From NCBI GenBank assembly GCA_036510735.1, contig DATCDK010000101.1:1-11045 (forward strand): a stretch of DNA of 11,045 nucleotides. Direction: 5' to 3'. The notes under the pieces were generated by a model, which had not been told where the DNA came from, made no database searches, and saw only the letters and a list, made by a program, of their open reading frames with translations. The position numbers and the translations under genes are program-made. This stretch comes from PALSA-607 sp036510735 (GTDB taxonomy: Bacteria > Actinomycetota > Actinomycetes > Acidothermales > Acidothermaceae). Each line of letters opens with the position of its first letter. The stretch's first letter is position 1. This document shows, piece after piece, positions 7,052 through 11,045 of the stretch.

Positions 7052-7310
7052 ACCGGCGAGTCTCCCAGGCTTGACCTGCGCTGCTCCCCGAGGTGGCGCC
7101 AGACCTGGATTCGACTACCCAAAGGGTGTGGACGCTTACTGAGTGTAATCAGCGCCGCCCGCCACTCGGCTGAATTTTATCCGCCGAACGGGTGGTCGGT
7201 TGCCCAAGTTTCGCAAACGGCCCACATGACAAGCGCAAAGCGATCACCCTAGCCGCCTAGAGCGCACAGTCGCTCAACTGGTCCTAGGGGGCTCTTCGGT
7301 GGGGAAGCAC
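7052..7310. promoter_or_regulatory. divergent intergenic region between hemL and the surface-protein gene
   Basis: These 259 bases must hold the promoters of both divergent genes. On the minus strand TAAAAT (7179-7174) is a good -10 match for the hemL operon, but no convincing -35 lies at the right distance. On the plus side I see no clear promoter. The stretch 7181-7302 could fold: 7181-7188 can pair with 7295-7302 (eight pairs, one G-U); CCCTAGCC (7247-7254) can pair with GG-tc-CTAGGG (7280-7289); GAGCG (7260-7264) pairs with CGCTC (7271-7275) around a six-base loop. The closing pair would cover an alternative GTG start (7299) and part of the GGGGAAG ribosome binding site of the plus-strand gene. 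CCTAG occurs three times (7248, 7256, 7283). I see no coding sequence here. Confidence 0.4.
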
Positions 7311-10300
7311 ATGTCAGGTCTGCCGTTCGCGCGCGTGCCGCTTCGGGGGATAGCGATCACCGCAGCGTCCATCGTGGCGGTAGGGACACTTGCCGCTACG
7401 TCCGCGGTCTCGCGCAACGCCAGCGCCGACACGTCGCCAGTCGGCGGCCTGCCCGCGACCGTGAGCGCCGACGCCCTGCCGACCGTGCAGATCGACGGCG
7501 TGGCCTGGAGCCAGGTGACCGTCGGCAACACCGTGTACGTGACCGGCAGCTTCACCCAAGCGCGGCCAGCGGGAGTCGCCGCTGGCGGCGCCGGGTCGGT
7601 GACACGAAGCAACCTGCTCGCCTACGACATCACGACCGGCGACCTGATCACCACGTTCAACCACAGCCTGAACTCCCAAGGCCTTGCGATAACGGCGTCG
7701 CCCGACGGGTCGACCGTCTACGTCGTTGGTGACTTCACCACGGTCGACGGCGTGACCCACAACCACGTGGCTGCCTTCTCCACTGCAACCGGCGCGCTGA
7801 TTTCCAGCTTCACGGCGAACCTGAACGGCAGCACGAAGGCGGTTACCGCGAACAACTCCACGGTGTACGTGGGCGGTTCGTTCACCACCGCCAATGGCGC
7901 CGCGCGCCAGCACCTAGCCGCGTTCTCCTCGGCTGGGACCGTGCTGTCGTGGAACCCGTCGACCAGCGCGACCGTGACCCCGACGAACCCGACAGCCACC
8001 GCGATCGTCACCGCCATGGTGCTGGCGCCCGACGACTCACGCGTCATCGTGGCGGGAAAATTCGACCACCTCGATGCCGACGCCCGCACCGGTCTTGGGG
8101 CAGTTGATGCGATCACCGGAGCGGACGAGCTGTGGGCGGCCAGCAACCCGATCGCCGACTTCGGTGCGACGTCCAACCTCACGAGCTTGACTGCCGACGC
8201 GGCGCAGGTCTATGGAGGCGGCTACTACTACACGCACGGTGGCAACTTCGAGGGCCGGTTCGCCATGGACCCCGACACCGGCACCATCAACTGGATGAAC
8301 ACCTGCCACGGCGACACCTACGCCACATTCCCGATGGGCCAGGTGCTCTACAGCGCCAGTCACGAACACGAGTGCTCCGACATCGGCGCGTTCTCCCAGA
8401 CCACGCCCGGCCCGATCCAGGCACTGCACCACTTCGGTGCGGCCGAGACGACCTACTCGACCGGCACGCTGCACCCGGCCATCTTCACAGTTGGTGGCGG
8501 ACCGACCTACTACAACTTTGGTGGTGCGCCCTCGGGCACCCAACTCGACTGGTACCCGACCTTCACGGAGGGCACCTACACCGGGCAAAGCCAAGCGGCC
8601 TGGTCGGTCTCGGGTAACGCCAACTACATCTCCTACGGTGGGGAGTTCCCGACCGTCAACGGGATCAACCAGCAGGGCCTGGTGCGGTTCGCGATCTCCT
8701 CGATCGCGCCGAACAAGGTCGGCCCGACCGGAACAGCGACCATGACGCCTACTGTCGTCTCCCAGTCGTCGGGGACTGCGCGCATCGGGTGGCAGACCGC
8801 CTGGGATCAGGACAACAGCACGCTTACCTACGCGGTCACGCGCGACAGCAGTACAACCGCGATCTACACCACGACGGTGAACTCGACGTTCTACAACCGA
8901 CCCGGACTGTCTTACGTCGACAAGAACCTGACACCGGGGTCGACCCACAGCTACAAAGTTCGTGTCACCGATCCGTTCGGCAACACGGTGCTCTCGTCGG
9001 CGACCACAGTGACGATCAGCTCGGCGAGCGTCGATCCCTACACGGCCAGCGTCCTCGCGGACGGACCGATCGCGTTCTGGCCAATGTCCGAGCCCGCCGA
9101 CAGCACACTGGCCTACGACTATGCCGGCGGCGCCGACCTCACCATCGGTGCGCATGGCACCTTCGGGGTGGCCGGCCCGCATGCGGGTACCACCGCGGTG
9201 TCCTTCCAGGGCGACCCGACGATTCCCGCGACATTCACTCCGCCGAGCACGACCACGGACCCCGTGTACTCGACGAGCACCTCGGGATCGGTCGCGACGG
9301 CCCCGCCGCTGGCAACGTACAGCATCGAAGCATGGGTGAAGACCACGTCGACCACCGGCGGCATGATCGCAGGTGACGGCCTTTGGCAGACGAACGACAG
9401 CCAGATCGAGGACCGCGTGCTGTACTTCGACACCAACGGCGACGTGCACTTCGGCGCCTTCAACAACGGCCCGAGTGATGCGGGTCTGAAGTCGGCGATC
9501 GCGAGCCCGACCCCGTACAACGACGGCAGCTGGCACTACGTCGTCGGAACCCTCGGCGCCAGCGGAGCCGCGCTCTACGTCGACGGCGTGAACGTCGCCA
9601 ACGACCCGACGATGGTCGACACGTCGAGCTACTTCGGTAACTGGCGGGTGGGCGGCGACAGTCTCGCCGGCTGGCCGTCAGCACCGACCAACGGCTACCT
9701 GGCCGGAACCATCGCCGACGTCGCGATATACCCGACCGCGTTGTCGGCTGCCACCGTGCTTTCGCACTTCAACGGCACGACGGCCACATCGGCACCGGTG
9801 TCCTCGTTCACCGCGACCTGCACCGACCTATCGTGTGTGTTCGACGGCTCGGGTTCCTCCGACACCGGGGCCAGCATCACGGCCTACACCTGGGACTTCG
9901 GTGACGGGCACTCGGCAACCGGCGTCAACCCGACACACGTCTACACCACGGCCGGTACCTACACCGTGAAGCTGACCGTCACCGACAACCTGACTGCGAC
10001 CAGTTCCACGACGCTGTCGGTTTCACCGACGTCGGCGACGACGACGACGGCGACGGCGACGTCACTCGCAGCGACACCGGCCAGCCCGACGACTGTCGGA
10101 ACATCAGTCACCTTCACCGCGGCTGTCAGTCCGACTGCTGAGGGCTCGGTGCAGTTCATGGATGGCTCATCGGCGTTGGGCTCGCCTGTCACTGTGTCGT
10201 CGGGCGCGGCCTCGTTGACGACATCGTCGTTGAGCCAAGCCACGCACTCGATCACGGCAGTGTTCACGCCGACAGATTCCACCGCGTTCTCGTCCTCGAC

Positions 10301-11045
10301 CAGCACCGCTCTGAGCTACGAAGTCGACGCGGTTAGCGGTGGCAGTGGCGGTGGCAGTGGCGGTGGAGGTGGAGGTGGAGGTGGCGGTGGCGGCGGTGGC
10401 GGTGTGGTTCCCGCAACGACGCCAAGCACCGTCGTCCGCATTGCTGGAACGGACCGCTTCTTGACCGCCGTTGCGACGATGAACGCCGAGTACCCGACTG
10501 ATGGCAGCGCGGGCGCAGTCGTCTTGGCGCGAGCGGACAACTACCCCGACGCATTGGTCGGCACCGCACTTGCGGCCGCCAAGAACGCGCCGCTGCTGTT
10601 CGTGCAGGGCGCCTCGTTGACGCCGGGAACACAGGCGGGCATTGTGCGCGTGCTGCCGGTCGGCGGCACCGTGTATCTCCTTGGCGGCACCGCAGCTATT
10701 CCGGACAGTATCGGCACCACCCTGACGGGTCTCGGCTTCAATGTCGTGCGCTACGCCGGCACCGACCGGTATGACACGGCGCTGAAGGTGGCCGCAGCGC
10801 TTGGTAGCCCGAGCACCGTGTTTCTCGCGACCGGCATCAACTTCCCCGACGCGCTCAGTGCTGGTCCCGCCGCGGCGGCATCGCATGGTGTGGTCTTGCT
10901 GACCGATGGCTCGACTCTGCCGGCTGATGTGAAGGCGTATCTGACTGCGCACCCCGGCACGGTTTACGCCGTGGGCGGTCCGGCTGTCGCAGCCGATCCT
11001 GCTGCGACTCCGTTGCAAGGTGCCGACCGCTACGCGACCGCCGTT
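7311..11045 (+). CDS. large secreted multidomain surface protein with cell-wall-binding repeats (partial)
   Basis: The frame is open from ATG 7311 to the right edge, 1245 codons, with no stop seen. Residues 1-39 are a Sec-type signal peptide, probably cut after NASA. Residues about 55-465 look like a beta-propeller: a motif of the form VYVGGSFTxxxGxxxxxLAAF recurs near 78, 138, 185, 246 and 440. This part also has CHGDTY (C332) and SHEHEC (C355), perhaps a disulfide. A fibronectin III-like domain (about 470-570) follows, then a LamG-like domain (574-822; IEAWVKT, GSWHYVVGTL, ALYVDG), a PKD domain (829-905; WDFGDG at 861-866) and an Ig-like domain (about 917-1003). A polyglycine linker leads to CW_binding_2-type repeats (RIAGTDRF at 1043, RYAGTDRY at 1147, GADRYATAV at 1237). 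Such proteins are exported and held on the cell wall; LamG and PKD domains often bind sugars or proteins. Its partner is unknown. GTG 7299 is an in-frame alternative start with AGGGGG upstream. Confidence 0.9.
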   Translation, partial: MSGLPFARVPLRGIAITAASIVAVGTLAATSAVSRNASADTSPVGGLPATVSADALPTVQIDGVAWSQVTVGNTVYVTGSFTQARPAGVAAGGAGSVTRSNLLAYDITTGDLITTFNHSLNSQGLAITASPDGSTVYVVGDFTTVDGVTHNHVAAFSTATGALISSFTANLNGSTKAVTANNSTVYVGGSFTTANGAARQHLAAFSSAGTVLSWNPSTSATVTPTNPTATAIVTAMVLAPDDSRVIVAGKFDHLDADARTGLGAVDAITGADELWAASNPIADFGATSNLTSLTADAAQVYGGGYYYTHGGNFEGRFAMDPDTGTINWMNTCHGDTYATFPMGQVLYSASHEHECSDIGAFSQTTPGPIQALHHFGAAETTYSTGTLHPAIFTVGGGPTYYNFGGAPSGTQLDWYPTFTEGTYTGQSQAAWSVSGNANYISYGGEFPTVNGINQQGLVRFAISSIAPNKVGPTGTATMTPTVVSQSSGTARIGWQTAWDQDNSTLTYAVTRDSSTTAIYTTTVNSTFYNRPGLSYVDKNLTPGSTHSYKVRVTDPFGNTVLSSATTVTISSASVDPYTASVLADGPIAFWPMSEPADSTLAYDYAGGADLTIGAHGTFGVAGPHAGTTAVSFQGDPTIPATFTPPSTTTDPVYSTSTSGSVATAPPLATYSIEAWVKTTSTTGGMIAGDGLWQTNDSQIEDRVLYFDTNGDVHFGAFNNGPSDAGLKSAIASPTPYNDGSWHYVVGTLGASGAALYVDGVNVANDPTMVDTSSYFGNWRVGGDSLAGWPSAPTNGYLAGTIADVAIYPTALSAATVLSHFNGTTATSAPVSSFTATCTDLSCVFDGSGSSDTGASITAYTWDFGDGHSATGVNPTHVYTTAGTYTVKLTVTDNLTATSSTTLSVSPTSATTTTATATSLAATPASPTTVGTSVTFTAAVSPTAEGSVQFMDGSSALGSPVTVSSGAASLTTSSLSQATHSITAVFTPTDSTAFSSSTSTALSYEVDAVSGGSGGGSGGGGGGGGGGGGGGGVVPATTPSTVVRIAGTDRFLTAVATMNAEYPTDGSAGAVVLARADNYPDALVGTALAAAKNAPLLFVQGASLTPGTQAGIVRVLPVGGTVYLLGGTAAIPDSIGTTLTGLGFNVVRYAGTDRYDTALKVAAALGSPSTVFLATGINFPDALSAGPAAAASHGVVLLTDGSTLPADVKAYLTAHPGTVYAVGGPAVAADPAATPLQGADRYATAV
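10035..10061 (+). repeat. short GCG/ACG triplet tract encoding a Thr/Ala linker
   Basis: Nine in-frame codons made only of GCG and ACG encode ATTTTATAT. They join the PKD domain to the following Ig-like domain of the surface protein. The tract is a simple triplet repeat, so length changes would keep the reading frame. It is probably a flexible linker and a possible O-glycosylation site. Confidence 0.7.
10335..10403 (+). repeat. GGT/GGC/GGA triplet repeat encoding a polyglycine linker
   Basis: Twenty-three codons encode SGGSGGGS followed by fifteen glycines, using mixed GGT, GGC and GGA codons with short internal repeats (GGTGGCAGTGGC, and GGTGGA three times). The tract lies exactly between the Ig-like domain and the first cell-wall-binding repeat, so it acts as a flexible tether between the exposed domains and the anchor. 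Slippage would change linker length by whole codons and leave the frame intact. Confidence 0.85.
10434..11045 (+). repeat. tandem cell-wall-binding (CW_binding_2-type) repeats, cut by window end
   Basis: At least two full units and the start of a third can be seen in the surface protein. Each begins with an aGtDRy-type motif (RIAGTDRF, RYAGTDRY, GADRYATAV) and continues with an 'A.G..FPDAL.agp.AA...pLLL' pattern and a '..VYlvGG.aa...' strand. The motifs are about 104 and 87 residues apart. In family members three such repeats pack together and anchor the protein non-covalently to secondary cell-wall polymers. The rest of the third unit should lie just beyond the window. Confidence 0.85.

Noticed and set aside
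7093..7120. tRNA-like fragment on the minus strand (GTCGAATCC near GGCGCCACC), possibly an attachment site
   Set aside because: The bases flanking the T-loop-like piece do not pair as a T stem, and no matching acceptor, D or anticodon arms lie upstream. No integrase or second copy is present.
8037..9536. Minus-strand open frame of about 499 codons opposite the surface-protein gene
   Set aside because: Its translation is low-complexity Arg/Gly/Val-rich sequence without motifs, while the plus strand gives continuous FN3- and LamG-like domains.
10035..10403. Triplet repeats considered as a CRISPR-like array
   Set aside because: The repeats are short in-frame codon runs inside one coding sequence, with no spacers, no regular 25-40 base repeat unit and no cas genes.
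10167..11018. Minus-strand frames opposite the polyglycine and wall-binding region, including a polyproline stretch
   Set aside because: The polyproline and Thr/Ala runs are simply the reverse complement of the GGN tract read in other frames. The plus strand carries well-formed CW_binding_2-type repeats.
1..11045. Defence island, prophage, insertion sequence or biosynthetic cluster
   Set aside because: No transposase, integrase, nuclease, toxin-antitoxin, phage or synthase motifs are visible. The recognisable genes form a conserved respiratory locus plus one surface protein.

Overview
The window looks like chromosomal DNA from a high-GC actinobacterium. The sequence is visibly GC-rich, three of the genes start with GTG, and several neighbours are joined by ATGA overlaps or one-base TGA-C-start junctions. 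The gene order hemL / histidine phosphatase / ResA-like thioredoxin / CcdA / ResB / CcsB is the conserved order I know from actinobacteria, for example the Mycobacterium tuberculosis hemL-ccsB region. I cannot name a genus.

Layout. Positions 1-127 (minus) hold the first 42 codons of a UbiD-family decarboxylase, the type used in menaquinone or ubiquinone synthesis; the gene runs off the left edge. Positions 176-898 (minus) encode an orphan predicted lipoprotein. Positions 899-1033 are non-coding and carry a perfect 13-bp hairpin, probably the end of the next operon. Positions 7051 down to 1034 (minus) form one tightly packed six-gene operon: hemL, a histidine phosphatase, resA, ccdA, resB, ccsB. 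Positions 7052-7310 are a divergent intergenic region with possible RNA structure. From 7311 to the right edge (plus) runs one very long open frame of at least 1245 codons. It encodes a secreted, multidomain surface protein: signal peptide, propeller-like repeats, fibronectin III-like, LamG-like, PKD and Ig-like domains, a polyglycine linker, then cell-wall-binding repeats of the CW_binding_2 type.

How the genes work together. HemL makes 5-aminolevulinate for heme. CcsB and ResB form the System II machine that carries heme across the membrane and attaches it to apocytochrome c. CcdA passes reducing power across the membrane to the ResA-like lipoprotein thioredoxin, which keeps the CXXCH cysteines of apocytochrome reduced. 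The operon therefore joins heme supply to cytochrome c maturation, and the nearby UbiD fragment hints at quinone supply for the same respiratory chain. The divergent surface protein has no evident functional link to this operon.

Novelty. Most of the window is a well-understood conserved locus, and I see no defence system, CRISPR array or mobile element. The items most worth a second look are the structured leader before the surface protein (it has short matches, in order, to parts of the c-di-GMP-I/GEMM riboswitch core, but no convincing full match), the architecture of the surface protein itself, the orphan lipoprotein between ccsB and ubiD, and the apparently leaderless start of ubiD.
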